Assembly: GCF_004015185.1 (NCBI RefSeq)
Contig: NZ_CP025746.1
Span: forward strand, 5,225,776-5,289,775
Length of the DNA: 64,000 nt
Direction: 5' to 3'
From: Clostridium manihotivorum
Lineage (GTDB): Bacteria; Bacillota; Clostridia; Clostridiales; Clostridiaceae
Part shown: positions 34,816 through 44,309 of the stretch, one piece after another
How positions within the stretch are numbered: the stretch's first letter is position 1
How the letters are laid out: every line of letters starts with the position of its first letter
Notes under the pieces: model-generated
The model's input: the letters and a program-made list of their open reading frames with translations, nothing else
The model's database searches: none
Told to the model about the DNA's origin: nothing
Position numbers and translations under genes: made by a program

Positions 34816-35433
34816 ATATAATCAACATTTTTTAAAAATAAACTTAGTATCGAAGTAGTTCCTCTCTATATAAATTTGAATCTACTAATCAGAAATCAGC
34901 TCTCTTTTTGTACAACAATTATATCTATAGTAACACAAATCAATGCTATATATAAAAACAAATCAATTTATTGTCAAACATATGCATACCCTTATATACA
35001 ATTAACAGTAATATAAATATAAAGCAACCACTGTAACTTAATTTAAAGAAATACGTTTACAATATATGTTGTTTGTATTAAAATATTATATATACTGTTA
35101 TTTTACCATTTTTGTTATAAACTAACATACACGCTTCTTTTTCGCCGCAATTTAGAAGTAGAAATTTCAGCATATAAACTTCAAATATCCAATCATTAGG
35201 TTTAATAATCTTCCCAACACTCATAAAAACAATTATCTGCATTACAAATTAGCACTCTTTACTCCACAAGTCACTCTTTCATAAATAGTAATAATAATGG
35301 TATTAATCTACTTTAATTGGAGGTGATATATTAAATTCAAATTATATGGTAATGCTTTTGATACCAAGAGCAGATTAGGGGAATAAATCGCAAAAATTTA
35401 TTGATATTTAATAAGAAAGAGGATGATTATGAA
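34816..35433. other. Long spacer upstream of the xylan-enzyme genes
   Basis: AT-rich, no gene recognised. A GAAGTAGTTCCTCTCTATAT word at 34854-34873 is a faint family C end. GGAGGTGATATATTAAA at 35319-35335 looks like a ribosome site without a usable frame after it. The GH43 promoter must lie here, but I could not fix it, nor a catabolite-repression site. Confidence 0.35.
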
Positions 35434-37068
35434 ATGTTAAACCACTCTAAACTTTTTTTATTAACAATGTCTTTAATATTTAGCTTTTCAATGAGTACAG
35501 CTGCAAACAATATAAACCTAGAAAAAAAACTTCAAGACACAGCTAAACCTTTATTAAATTCTGATAATACTAAAAATACCTCTATAAATAACAAACTACT
35601 TTCCGAAAAATCTATTTTAGCTAATTCCACAACTACTACCAGTGCAATTGCTAAAGTTCCTGGCTACTCCAATCCCCTTATTAGTCATAAGTTTGGAGCG
35701 GATCCATGTGCTATGGTCTATAACGGCAGGGTTTATGTTTATATGACAAGTGATCAATTTGAATACGATTCCAATGGAAATGTAGTTGATAATACCTATA
35801 ATAAAATACAGAAAATAACCATTATTTCATCTAATGATATGGTTAACTGGACTGATCACGGTGAAGTTCAAGTAGCTGGTTCTAACGGCTCTGCAAAATG
35901 GGCAAATCACTCTTGGGCGCCTACAGCAGCCTGTAAAAAAATAAATGGTAAAGATAAGTTCTTCCTTTATTTTGCTAATGACGCTTCAAGTATAGGGGTG
36001 CTTACCTCAGACTCTCCAATAGGTCCATGGACTGATCCAATTGGTAAGCCTATTATTACTAATAGCACTCCTGGAGTTAATGGAGTTGTATGGCTTTTTG
36101 ATCCTGCAGTATTTGTTGATGATGATGGATCAGCATATCTATATTTTGGTGGAGGAATCCCTGGGGGAAATGCACCTACTCAAAGTCAAATTGCAAATCC
36201 AAAATCAAGTAGAGTTATAAAGTTAAGCAGTGATATGATTCATACTGATGGAAGTGCCTCTTTAATAGATGCTCCTTTCATGTTTGAAGATTCAGGTATA
36301 CACAAATACAATGGTAAATACTACTACTCTTACTGTTCAAATTTCTCTGGCACCCACCCAGCTGGCTCTCCTGCACAAGGAGAGATTGCTTACATGGTTA
36401 GTAACAACCCTATGGGGCCATTTACTTATCAAGGTTCTATTCTAAAAAATCCTGGAAGCTTTTTTGGTGTTGGTGGTAACAACCATCATTCAATTTTTCA
36501 ATTCAATAATCAATGGTATATAACCTATCATGCACAAACTCTAGGAAAAGCTATGGGGATTACTAAAGGATATCGTTCACCTCATATTAACAAACTTCAA
36601 TATTCCAGTGATGGAAAAATCCAGAATGTCAATGCTGATATGATTGGAGTTCCTCAAACTACTAATCTTAACCCATATATACGCAATGAAGCAGAGACTA
36701 TCGGATGGAATGGAGGTATCTCAACAGAAATATGCCATGCCTCAGGGGGAATTAATCTAGATGTTACAAACATAAATAATGGTGACTGGATAGCAGTATC
36801 AAAGGCTGATTTTGGACAAGTTCCTGCTAAGACCTTTAAAGCTAACATCGCATCTTCTGTTGGTGGAAAGATAGAAATACATTTAGATACTGTAGATGGT
36901 GCTGTAGTTGGTACTCTAAATGTAGGCTCTACAGGTGGCCCACAACAATGGAAAGAAATGCAGTGCACAGTATCCAATATCACTGGAGTTCACAATGTTT
37001 TCTTTAAATTTGTAGGTAACGGCACAAATAATTTATTCAATATTGATTATTGGCAATTTCTAAAATAA
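35434..37068 (+). CDS. Secreted GH43-family arabinofuranosidase/xylosidase with CBM6
   Basis: About 544 residues. A signal peptide (MLNHSKLFLLTMSLIFSFSM...AA) is followed by a five-blade GH43 domain: catalytic base Asp in HKFGADPCAMVYNG, the pKa-modulating Asp in VWLFDPAVFVDDDG and the acid Glu in MFEDSGIHKYNGKYYYSYC. The last 130 residues (IRNEAETIGWNGGIS to FNIDYWQFLK) form a CBM6-type carbohydrate-binding module. It would trim arabinose or xylose side groups from xylan outside the cell. ATG 35434 is preferred over TTG 35401 because AGAGGA precedes it, although about 11 bases away. It is followed 55 bases later by GH10 xylanase in one likely operon. Confidence 0.9.
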   Translation: MLNHSKLFLLTMSLIFSFSMSTAANNINLEKKLQDTAKPLLNSDNTKNTSINNKLLSEKSILANSTTTTSAIAKVPGYSNPLISHKFGADPCAMVYNGRVYVYMTSDQFEYDSNGNVVDNTYNKIQKITIISSNDMVNWTDHGEVQVAGSNGSAKWANHSWAPTAACKKINGKDKFFLYFANDASSIGVLTSDSPIGPWTDPIGKPIITNSTPGVNGVVWLFDPAVFVDDDGSAYLYFGGGIPGGNAPTQSQIANPKSSRVIKLSSDMIHTDGSASLIDAPFMFEDSGIHKYNGKYYYSYCSNFSGTHPAGSPAQGEIAYMVSNNPMGPFTYQGSILKNPGSFFGVGGNNHHSIFQFNNQWYITYHAQTLGKAMGITKGYRSPHINKLQYSSDGKIQNVNADMIGVPQTTNLNPYIRNEAETIGWNGGISTEICHASGGINLDVTNINNGDWIAVSKADFGQVPAKTFKANIASSVGGKIEIHLDTVDGAVVGTLNVGSTGGPQQWKEMQCTVSNITGVHNVFFKFVGNGTNNLFNIDYWQFLK

Positions 37069-37079
37069 ATAAAATCGAT

Positions 37080-37101
37080 CAGTGTACAAGCTAGTACACT
37101 G
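37080..37101 (+). promoter_or_regulatory. Hairpin between the GH43 and GH10 genes
   Basis: CAGTGTAC and GTACACTG form an 8-bp stem around AAGCTA in the 55-base gap. There is no T run. It could stabilise or process the joint mRNA. Confidence 0.5.
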
Positions 37102-37123
37102 GATATGTAAAGGAGTGTTTATT

Positions 37124-38080
37124 ATGTTAAAAACAAAAATTATAAAATTTTGTACTATAGCTCTTTCCTTAACTCTACTAGTGTCATTGTCAACATCAAA
37201 AAATACAAATGCAGCTATGTCCCATAGTAAATTCTTAGGCAATATAATATCAAACAATATTCCTTCTAACTTCGACACTTATTGGAATCAAGTAACTCCA
37301 GAAAATGCCACAAAGTGGGGTTCTGTTGAAGCAAATCGTGGTAATATGAATTGGAGCGGTGCAGATCTTGCTTATAATTACGCTAAAAGTAAGAACTTTC
37401 AATTTAAGTTTCACACTCTAGTTTGGGGCTCTCAGGAACCAGACTGGATTTCAAAACTCTCAGCTGCTGACCAAAAAGCTGAAGTATCTGAGTGGATTCA
37501 AGCAGCTGGTAAAAGATATTCAGGAGCGGCCTTTGTTGATGTAGTAAATGAACCACTTCATACTAAACCCTCTTACAGAAATGCAATAGGTGGAGATGGT
37601 GCTACAGGATGGGATTGGATTGTATGGTCCTTTGAACAGGCTAGGAAAGCCTTTCCAAATTCTAAACTACTTCTAAATGAGTATGGTATAATAGGTGACC
37701 CTAATGCTGCTAATAACTACGTGAAAATTGCAAATATCCTTAAATCTAAAGGGCTTATAGATGGAATCGGCATACAATGTCACCAATTTAATATGGACAA
37801 CGTTTCTGTAGCCACAATGAAGACAGTTTTAAACACCTTGTCCTCAACAGGCTTACCTATATATGTATCAGAGCTTGATATTAGTGGAGATGATTCAACT
37901 CAACTTGCAAGATACCAACAAAAGTTCCCAGTACTATGGGAGAACCCTAATGTTAAAGGGATTACCTTATGGGGATATATACAAAACCAAACTTGGAAAC
38001 CTGACACCTATTTAATTACTTCATCAGGTGCAGAAAGACCTGCACTTAAATGGTTAAAGAGCTATCTTTCCACTCATTAA
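37124..38080 (+). CDS. Secreted GH10 endo-1,4-beta-xylanase
   Basis: A 318-residue endoxylanase. A signal peptide ends near STSKNTNA-A, then comes a full GH10 barrel: NQVTPENATKWGSVE, HTLVWGSQEPDW, DVVNEPLH with acid/base Glu, GIGIQCHQ and IYVSELDIS with nucleophile Glu, then GITLWGY. It carries no extra binding module or dockerin. ATG 37124 follows AAAGGAGTG; an upstream start at 37082 is unlikely. It acts outside the cell on the xylan backbone, with the GH43 enzyme as partner. Confidence 0.95.
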   Translation: MLKTKIIKFCTIALSLTLLVSLSTSKNTNAAMSHSKFLGNIISNNIPSNFDTYWNQVTPENATKWGSVEANRGNMNWSGADLAYNYAKSKNFQFKFHTLVWGSQEPDWISKLSAADQKAEVSEWIQAAGKRYSGAAFVDVVNEPLHTKPSYRNAIGGDGATGWDWIVWSFEQARKAFPNSKLLLNEYGIIGDPNAANNYVKIANILKSKGLIDGIGIQCHQFNMDNVSVATMKTVLNTLSSTGLPIYVSELDISGDDSTQLARYQQKFPVLWENPNVKGITLWGYIQNQTWKPDTYLITSSGAERPALKWLKSYLSTH

Positions 38081-38229
38081 TAATGTGAAGAAGCTTAACC
38101 ATTAATTAGGCTTTAGCAAATACTTTTGCTTAATGCATCAAAATATTGCCATAACCAGTACTAGCCAAACTTACGTTATGGCGGCTAATCAACAGATTTG
38201 TAACTTATAAACTTGTAAAAATATTTATG

Positions 38230-38280
38230 AAAGCCATGGATTGATAAACCTAATAGTTTTCAATCCATGGCTTATTAAAA
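38230..38280 (+). terminator. Hairpin terminator after the xylanase gene
   Basis: AAGCCATGGATTG pairs exactly with CAATCCATGGCTT across an 18-base loop. The T run is weak (TATTAAAA). Confidence 0.6.
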
Positions 38281-38288
38281 GAATTTAC

Positions 38289-38391
38289 TATAGGGAACCT
38301 TTATGAAAACTTAATTTATACTTGTTATAAAATCCCGGATTCTGGGGACTTTATGGCATGTAGAAATTAATAGTTGAAGTTAGATACCTTA
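38289..38391. repeat. Palindromic repeat, family B
   Basis: TATAGGGAACCTTTATGAAAACTTAATTTATAC, core AATCCCGGATTCTGGGGACTTTATGG, AAATTAATAGTTGAAGTTAGATACCT. Nearly the same text as the copy at 59118. Confidence 0.7.
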
Positions 38392-38439
38392 TATTATCAA
38401 GCAAACTCTTATTCTAATCCCATTTATCGGAGCTTTTAA

Positions 38440-39387
38440 CTACCTATCCACACTCTTTCTCCTTCCCATAAAGGCTAAAAGCTGCTCAAAATATGGATAG
38501 CCTTCCATATCTCCCTGCACAAGTGTTGCCATAGCCCCTACTCCATTACCTAGTTGTCCACACTCTTCTAAACTTAGGTTTCTTAGTATTCCAGATAAAA
38601 ATCCTGCCGCAAAGCCATCACCAGCTCCAACAGTATCTACGGGATTCTTAATCTCATAGCCTTTTACATAAGTTCCACCAGAACTATTAGCAACATAGCA
38701 GCCTTTTTCACTAAGCTTCACAGCTACTAGCTTACAGCCTAGGTCAAGGAACTTATTGGCTATTTCTTTTTCATCACTAGTTCCTAGAAGCATCTCTCCT
38801 TCTGAAATACCTGGTAAAACTATATCCGAACTTCTTGCAATATCTAATAATATAGGTTTAGCTTCTTCTATATCCCATAACTTCAATCTGATATTGGGGT
38901 CAAAAGAAATGGTTATACTATTCTCTCTTGCTATCCTCAAAACTTCAAATACAACCTTCCTTAAGCTATCAGACAGTGCTGGAGTTATGCCAGTGATATG
39001 AATTATTTTAGCTTGTTTAATATATTCTAAATCTAATTCTTCTGCTGTTAATGTAGTTGCTGCTGAGTCTTGTCTATAATAATAAACATTAGGATTTTCT
39101 CCACCAAATCTTTCCTTGAAAAGAATAGCGCTGCTTTTTTCATTAGTAAATTTTGTTCTAGAGGTATCTACCCCCTCTGATCTTATTGCATTTCTAATAT
39201 ACTTACCAAACTCATCTTCTCCTAATTTTGAGAACCAAGCTGCTTCATGTCCAAGTCTTGAAAGTGCTATAGCTACATTAGATTCTGCTCCAGCTATAGA
39301 TTTATTAAAGCTATTAACATATCTTAGTGGTCCATTTGACTGTGGATTAAAAAGCACCATAGTCTCTCCAAAGGTTAATACGTCCAT
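38440..39387 (-). CDS. kdgK: 2-keto-3-deoxygluconate kinase (PfkB family)
   Basis: A 315-residue sugar kinase of the ribokinase/PfkB family. N-terminal TFGETMVLF, AGAESNVAIALSRLG, GEDEFGKYIR and C-terminal PVDTVGAGDGFAAGFLSG (anion hole and catalytic Asp) are clear. The close fit of the ends to KdgK enzymes and the presence of uxaC, uxuA and eda nearby support phosphorylation of 2-keto-3-deoxygluconate to KDPG. ATG 39387 follows GTAGGTGG. Encoded apart from eda, on the other strand, downstream of the GH2 gene in the same direction. Confidence 0.9.
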   Translation of the reverse strand: MDVLTFGETMVLFNPQSNGPLRYVNSFNKSIAGAESNVAIALSRLGHEAAWFSKLGEDEFGKYIRNAIRSEGVDTSRTKFTNEKSSAILFKERFGGENPNVYYYRQDSAATTLTAEELDLEYIKQAKIIHITGITPALSDSLRKVVFEVLRIARENSITISFDPNIRLKLWDIEEAKPILLDIARSSDIVLPGISEGEMLLGTSDEKEIANKFLDLGCKLVAVKLSEKGCYVANSSGGTYVKGYEIKNPVDTVGAGDGFAAGFLSGILRNLSLEECGQLGNGVGAMATLVQGDMEGYPYFEQLLAFMGRRKSVDR

Positions 39388-39506
39388 GTTATATTTCCAC
39401 CTACTCTTAGTTCAGTTTTTTAATTATATATTTTTATTCTAGTGAAGTTGCTGAAGCTTAGTACCTTACAAAAATCAGCGTACTAAGCCACATCCTTATC
39501 TATATA

Positions 39507-39602
39507 TGTACCACTTGACATTAAAATCTGTTTTTTCAAATTCTACTCTCAGAATCTAGAAGAGTTTTGAAAATAGATTTAGTATTTAAGTAGTGCATCT
39601 TT
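39507..39602. repeat. Palindromic repeat, family C
   Basis: ATGTACCACTTGACATTAAAATC and TTTAGTATTTAAGTAGTGCATCTTT are the inverted ends; the centre CTCTCAGAATCTAGAAGAGTTTTG is a nested hairpin. It touches the GH2 stop codon at 39601 and closely resembles the copy at 622-723. Confidence 0.7.
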
Positions 39603-41886
39603 ATTTCTTAGGAATAACATTTAGCTCATCGTTGATTACGCCTAAAAGTTCCTTTGGTATTCTAAACATAGATCTCTTAGACATACCTTCTATTGAAATA
39701 AGTCCCATCATTACTTTAAATCTAGGCTCTTCAGCAGTTTCTCCAAAGAATTTTTTAAATACTGCCTTTGCCTGCTCATCTTCATAAAGCTTCTCTACCG
39801 AATCGTATATTGAATAATAGCCATCCTTAACAACTATCTCTTTAACTTCAGACAAATCAAACTTCTCAAACCAGTTAGTTACATGCTTCTTTTCTTCTTG
39901 CTTTGGAAGTATATAGCTTTCATCTATTTTATCAACTCTGTTTAACATCATCTCGTCTGTGTAAATAGTATTTTCCCCATCACAGCCTTCAATTCTAATA
40001 CAATTTTCTCCTAGGGACAGTGCTACATTCTTAAATGATTTCATTGGTTCGCTATTACTTGTTTCATCAACAAGCTTATCATTTACATATAGCTTAATAT
40101 TAGACAGATTAGAAAGCACTACAATATGGTTTAGTTCCTTATGTCTATTAACAAATCTGCTGCCAGCTAGCTTTACAAAAGGTTCCTTCGACCAGTAAGC
40201 CTTACATAGATAAAAGGCGTCCTTTTTTACTTTTCTGTCCATTGTTACTAGTCCCTTTTGGTTTCTTCCTTTTTCTCCGCCTTCATTTCTAATCTCACTA
40301 CCGAAATCAAACATAGCCCATATATATCCACCTAGAACAAAATCTCTCTCTTTAAAGGTTCTAAGCGCATTATCCTGGAATAGCAATTGGTATTCTTCAG
40401 TATAGTCTTTTACTGTTGGTTCGTAGGAATGAAGTCTTGGGTTAGTATCTACCCCATATTCAGTAACCATAACCGGTGTTTTAGGTCTTACAGCATGGAA
40501 ATCATCTAACCTAATTCCTAGATCTTTAATCTCCTTATAGTACCAACCATAATAAAGGTTATATCCAACAAAATCTGTTAACCCATTTAATGGACTGTCA
40601 TTAGCCACGGTATGAATGTTGGCCTGAGCTATGAATCTTGTTGAATCCAAACTCTTAGCAGTAGAAACTAGCTCTCCCACCATCTTATAGGTATTTTCAT
40701 TTTCTACTGCTATGGTTATTTCATTTTGAACTCCCCAGCAGTAAATTGAGGTGTGATTATAGGCCTGCTTTATTAAACATTCAAGCTGCTCTTTAGCATT
40801 TCTGTTTTCTTTATCAATAGTAGTTGGTATACTGATAAAAGGAATCTCTGCCCATACTAACATTCCCTCACGGTCACAAAGAGTATAGAAATAATCATCG
40901 TGCTGATAGTGAGAAAGTCTAATGCTGTTAGCACCTACCTCCTTTATGATTGCCATATCCAAATCCATATGTTCTTTGGTTAAGGCATTACCAATCTTAG
41001 CAAAGTCTTGATGTCTGCTAACTCCATTTAGCTTAATAGGTTTTCCGTTTAAAAATACGCCTTTATCTGGTGTTATCTCTACAGTTCTAAAACCAACCTC
41101 AATTGTTTTCTTATCACAAAGCATATCTTCTGAGTATATTTCAGCCTCTAATCTATAAAGATAAGGACTTTCTATCCCTTGCCAAAGCTCAGGATTATTG
41201 ATTTTTTCAACCAAATTGAATTTAAACTCCTTTTGAATATCAGCTTCAATGGTTTTATCAAATACTATATTATCCTCTTTATCTAAAATTCTAAAATTTA
41301 ACTTACCAGTCTTTGTTTCCATTAACTCGTTTACTACTGTCCCTCTTATTTCAAGTTCAAAGATTCCATCTACTACATTTCTTTGAGTTAAATATATTCC
41401 GTCTCTTCCATTGTCCATAAGATCAAAGTGAAGTGCCTCTGAGACAATTAATTTCACCTCACGATATACTCCACCATAAAAGGAGAAATCAGCCATTAGC
41501 GGGTACACATCTTTATGACTGCTGTTATCTACAATTATTGATATTAAGTTTTCTCCTGCTTTCAAAAAAGGAGTCAAAAACACTCTATACATTGAGAATC
41601 CACATCTGCTGCCGCCAGCTAACTTACCATTAACATAAACCTTAGAGATCAAAGAAGCTGCACCTATTTCTAAGAAAATATACTTATCTAACTCTTCAGT
41701 ACTAATATCAAGCTTTCTTTGATAAAAACATTGACCTTTAAACATTCCCTCCCCACTTTGTCCATCAATTGCGTTAAAGCAGTGAGGTAAGGTAACTAGT
41801 TCAGCTTTCTCTATTTCTTTTTCTATATAAACTTCGTTATTTTCTTTTGTAAAGCTCCATTTATCATTTAAAGCTATTATCCTCAT
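39601..41886 (-). CDS. GH2-family beta-glucuronidase/beta-galactosidase
   Basis: A 761-residue glycoside hydrolase of family 2. Sugar-binding jelly roll (about 1-170: GQCFYQRKLD, CGFSMYRVFLTPFLK), immunoglobulin-like domain, TIM barrel starting NGKPIKLNGVSRHQDF, acid/base Glu in YCWGVQNEIT and nucleophile Glu in PVMVTEYGVD. It has no signal peptide and a long C-terminal extension (about 600-761). Its place between kdgK and a PTS, in a region carrying all glucuronate genes, favours beta-glucuronidase, but beta-galactosidase cannot be excluded from what I can read. ATG 41886 follows GTAGGTG. Confidence 0.9.
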   Translation of the reverse strand: MRIIALNDKWSFTKENNEVYIEKEIEKAELVTLPHCFNAIDGQSGEGMFKGQCFYQRKLDISTEELDKYIFLEIGAASLISKVYVNGKLAGGSRCGFSMYRVFLTPFLKAGENLISIIVDNSSHKDVYPLMADFSFYGGVYREVKLIVSEALHFDLMDNGRDGIYLTQRNVVDGIFELEIRGTVVNELMETKTGKLNFRILDKEDNIVFDKTIEADIQKEFKFNLVEKINNPELWQGIESPYLYRLEAEIYSEDMLCDKKTIEVGFRTVEITPDKGVFLNGKPIKLNGVSRHQDFAKIGNALTKEHMDLDMAIIKEVGANSIRLSHYQHDDYFYTLCDREGMLVWAEIPFISIPTTIDKENRNAKEQLECLIKQAYNHTSIYCWGVQNEITIAVENENTYKMVGELVSTAKSLDSTRFIAQANIHTVANDSPLNGLTDFVGYNLYYGWYYKEIKDLGIRLDDFHAVRPKTPVMVTEYGVDTNPRLHSYEPTVKDYTEEYQLLFQDNALRTFKERDFVLGGYIWAMFDFGSEIRNEGGEKGRNQKGLVTMDRKVKKDAFYLCKAYWSKEPFVKLAGSRFVNRHKELNHIVVLSNLSNIKLYVNDKLVDETSNSEPMKSFKNVALSLGENCIRIEGCDGENTIYTDEMMLNRVDKIDESYILPKQEEKKHVTNWFEKFDLSEVKEIVVKDGYYSIYDSVEKLYEDEQAKAVFKKFFGETAEEPRFKVMMGLISIEGMSKRSMFRIPKELLGVINDELNVIPKK

Positions 41887-42077
41887 TTATATTCACCTAC
41901 TTTTATAATCTAATTTACAGATTAGCTCTGTCACTTAGTTCAAAATACAAACTGCACTAAGTTTATTTTTCATTTATAAATTACAAAACTATAATTTATA
42001 AATAAATTAAAAACTATCTTTTATCTCTACTGATTTAGGCTATATTCAGTACTCTACTTCAAGAGTATTTTAATTTA

Positions 42078-42153
42078 AGGCTATGTTTAATAATATTGTT
42101 GAAATTAAGTGGTCATGAAGGATATGCTATATGCCAGTACTTTAACAAAGCCT
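42078..42153. repeat. Family A element, shortened
   Basis: AGGCTATGTTTAATAATATTGTTGAAATTAAGTGGT, then CATGAAGGATATGCTATATG, then the outer part of a right arm, GTACTTTAACAAAGCCT. The inner right arm is deleted. Confidence 0.6.
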
Positions 42154-42164
42154 AATTTAAAAGA

Positions 42165-42193
42165 TAAGTTCACCTCATATATAGGTGAACTTA
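42165..42193 (-). terminator. Terminator of the PTS operon
   Basis: AAGTTCACCT and AGGTGAACTT form a 10-bp stem with a 7-base loop, just past the IIC stop codon at 42202. On the minus strand it is followed by ATCTTTTAAATT. Confidence 0.7.
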
Positions 42194-42201
42194 ATTCTAT
42201 A

Positions 42202-43491
42202 TTACTTTACTACTTCTACTTCCGCTTGTTGTTCTAAAGCATAAGCTTCTCTATCTGCTTTTCTAAAGAACGGATACCAAACTGCCATTTCTAGAATTAC
42301 AAGTACAACTTGAAGCACAGCTATCCTCCAGCTTCCTTCCATAAGTCCACTAAAGATTATTGGCATACCACTCATTGGAGCCATTCCAGCTACTCTTGGA
42401 ACTATACCTATAACAGTTAGTCCATAAGCAATAATTAGATTGATGGCATTCATGAATATAAATGGTACAGCAAATCTTACATTGAATACTAGTGGCGTAC
42501 CAAAAACCAATGGTTCGCTTATACCGAAAAGTGATGGTAGTGTTGATAATTTACCTAAGGTTTTGTATTGTTTACTCTTTGCGAATAATAACATAAGTAA
42601 AGCAAATCCTATTGCACTGGCACTGACAGTATAAGTACTAACAAATGCACGTCCTGTTATATTTGGAAGTGCTTGACCTGCTGAATAAGCAGTTAACTGT
42701 GCTGCATCCATTGCAGTAAATATCGGAAGAACCACTGAGTAAATAACCAAAGTTCCATGAATACCAAAGAACCATAGCACTTGAGCAAATGTCCATAAAA
42801 GTATAACTGATACTATATTTCCACCAACACCTTGAAGTGGAGTTTGAATAAAAGCATATATAAATGCATGCATAGTCTTATATGGAGTTGCTGCAAAAAC
42901 ACCGGATATAATTAAGAATAGTATTGCAACAGCAAAACCTGGTATTAAACTACTGAAACTGCTGGATACTACTGGTGGAACACTAGCTGGCATCTTAATA
43001 GTCCAACCTTTTTGTTTGATATAAATATATAATCTTGTGGCTACCAAACTTATAATAATTGCTGAAAATATACCTTTTGCTCCTAGCCAATCCATAGGTA
43101 TAGAGGTAATTGTGGCATTATTCACTTTAGCTACAGAAAGTGGCGTCACTACAAAGAAGCACACTGCTGCAAGTAAGGATGGTAAAATTGGATCCTCTTT
43201 ATACTGCTTTGCATAACTACCTGCAATAGTAATTAAAAACACCACTGCTAAGAAGTTAGTTGTAAATTGAATAGATGTATTTAAAACTGCTGCTATTCCA
43301 GAGCTAGCGATAAAGCTTTTGTATGCAGGTATTTGTAGATTTAAAAATAGTGAAGCAAATGCACCTAAAAGTGTTACTGGCATTGCCACCATCATTCCTC
43401 CAGTGATTCCATTTGCCAACTTACTTTTTTGAACTTTATTTAATATTGGTGCAATTTTTTTATTAATAGCCTTTGAATCAAGCTTAGCCAT
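42202..43491 (-). CDS. PTS lactose/cellobiose-type EIIC permease
   Basis: A 429-residue membrane permease of the lactose/cellobiose (CelB-type) PTS family with about ten spans. Characteristic text includes NGITGGMMVAMPVTLLGAF, FGIHGTLVIYS, the GISEPLVFGTPLVFN loop (substrate phosphorylation site with conserved Glu) and the C-terminal SGMPIIFSGLMEGSW. It transports and phosphorylates a beta-linked disaccharide, possibly a glucuronate-bearing one given the neighbours. Last gene of the IIA-IIB-IIC operon. ATG 43491 follows AAGGGGGA. Confidence 0.93.
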   Translation of the reverse strand: MAKLDSKAINKKIAPILNKVQKSKLANGITGGMMVAMPVTLLGAFASLFLNLQIPAYKSFIASSGIAAVLNTSIQFTTNFLAVVFLITIAGSYAKQYKEDPILPSLLAAVCFFVVTPLSVAKVNNATITSIPMDWLGAKGIFSAIIISLVATRLYIYIKQKGWTIKMPASVPPVVSSSFSSLIPGFAVAILFLIISGVFAATPYKTMHAFIYAFIQTPLQGVGGNIVSVILLWTFAQVLWFFGIHGTLVIYSVVLPIFTAMDAAQLTAYSAGQALPNITGRAFVSTYTVSASAIGFALLMLLFAKSKQYKTLGKLSTLPSLFGISEPLVFGTPLVFNVRFAVPFIFMNAINLIIAYGLTVIGIVPRVAGMAPMSGMPIIFSGLMEGSWRIAVLQVVLVILEMAVWYPFFRKADREAYALEQQAEVEVVK

Positions 43492-43539
43492 TATTAATCC
43501 CCCTTTAGAATTTAGCCTTTATTAACTTTTTCTATAAAA

Positions 43540-43845
43540 TTAACCTAATAATTTAAGTGCATCATTTAATACGTTTTCACCATTTAAAGTACCGTAGTCC
43601 ATCATATCTATTACTGCAACCTTAATTCCCTTTGGCTCGTATTTTTCTCTTATGTCATCTTCTAGATAAGATATTTGAGGTCCTAAAAGCAAAACTTCTG
43701 TTGGCTCTTCATACTCTTCGAATTTTGACTCTGACATAGCTATTATCTTCGCTTCAATTCCCTTTTTCTTTGCACTTTCTTGCATCTTACCCATTAGAAT
43801 ACTTGTTGACATTCCTGCTGCACAAACCAATGTAATATATTTCAT
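43540..43845 (-). CDS. PTS lactose/cellobiose-type EIIB
   Basis: A 101-residue cytoplasmic phospho-carrier. The phosphorylated Cys is in ITLVCAAGMSTSILMGKM (residue 8), and LLGPQISY follows in the usual place. It takes phosphate from IIA and passes it to the sugar on IIC. ATG 43845 follows TAGGAGGAAATA. Middle gene of the PTS operon. Confidence 0.95.
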   Translation of the reverse strand: MKYITLVCAAGMSTSILMGKMQESAKKKGIEAKIIAMSESKFEEYEEPTEVLLLGPQISYLEDDIREKYEPKGIKVAVIDMMDYGTLNGENVLNDALKLLG

Positions 43846-43922
43846 AATTATTTCCTCCTAAAATTCATATTATTTTTTTGAATATATTTTTAAACAAGCT
43901 TGTTTTGTTAACTACTAAATGT

Positions 43923-44240
43923 TTACTTTCTAAATTCTTCATACATAGAAATCATTTCTTGTGCTAGATCAAGTACAGTGATTGCATTCATCAAGTGATC
44001 TTGAGCATGTATCATAAGCAAACTTATTTCAACCTTATCTCCTGCTGATTCACCTTGTATTAATCTAGTTTGGAAGTTGTGAGCTTTGTTTAAGGCTTCG
44101 TTTGCTTCCTTTATTTTATCCTTTGCAGCCTGCAATTCACCTTTTTTAGCTAGCTTTATAGCATGCATTGCTTTACTTCTTGCATCACCACCATTTACTA
44201 TAAGTTCCATAACTATTTGTTCTTTATCTACTGTTTCCAT
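43923..44240 (-). CDS. PTS lactose/cellobiose-type EIIA
   Basis: A 105-residue trimeric helical phospho-carrier. The active-site His lies in SLLMIHAQDHLMNAI, and ELIVNGGDARSKAMHAI is the N-terminal family pattern. It accepts phosphate from HPr. First gene after the sigma-54 promoter at 44291-44307. ATG 44240 follows AGAAGGTGAAG. Confidence 0.95.
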   Translation of the reverse strand: METVDKEQIVMELIVNGGDARSKAMHAIKLAKKGELQAAKDKIKEANEALNKAHNFQTRLIQGESAGDKVEISLLMIHAQDHLMNAITVLDLAQEMISMYEEFRK

Positions 44241-44290
44241 TGCTTCACCTTCTAATCAACATTTTTTATTTGTCTTACGCTTATATATAA

Positions 44291-44307
44291 AGCAAGACCC
44301 GTGCCAA
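44291..44307 (-). promoter_or_regulatory. Sigma-54 promoter of the PTS operon
   Basis: On the minus strand TTGGCACGGGTCTTGCT gives -24 GG and -12 GC elements in a perfect match to TGGCAC-N5-TTGCW. The transcript should start about 12 bases downstream, near 44280, about 40 bases before the IIA start. The LevR-type activator gene lies directly upstream. Confidence 0.92.
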
Positions 44308-44309
44308 AG

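Noticed and set aside
35041..35060. Catabolite-repression (cre) site before GH43, around AAATACGTTTACAA
   Set aside because: The TGNAANCGNTNNCA pattern fails because of an extra base between GAAA and CG; not supportable.
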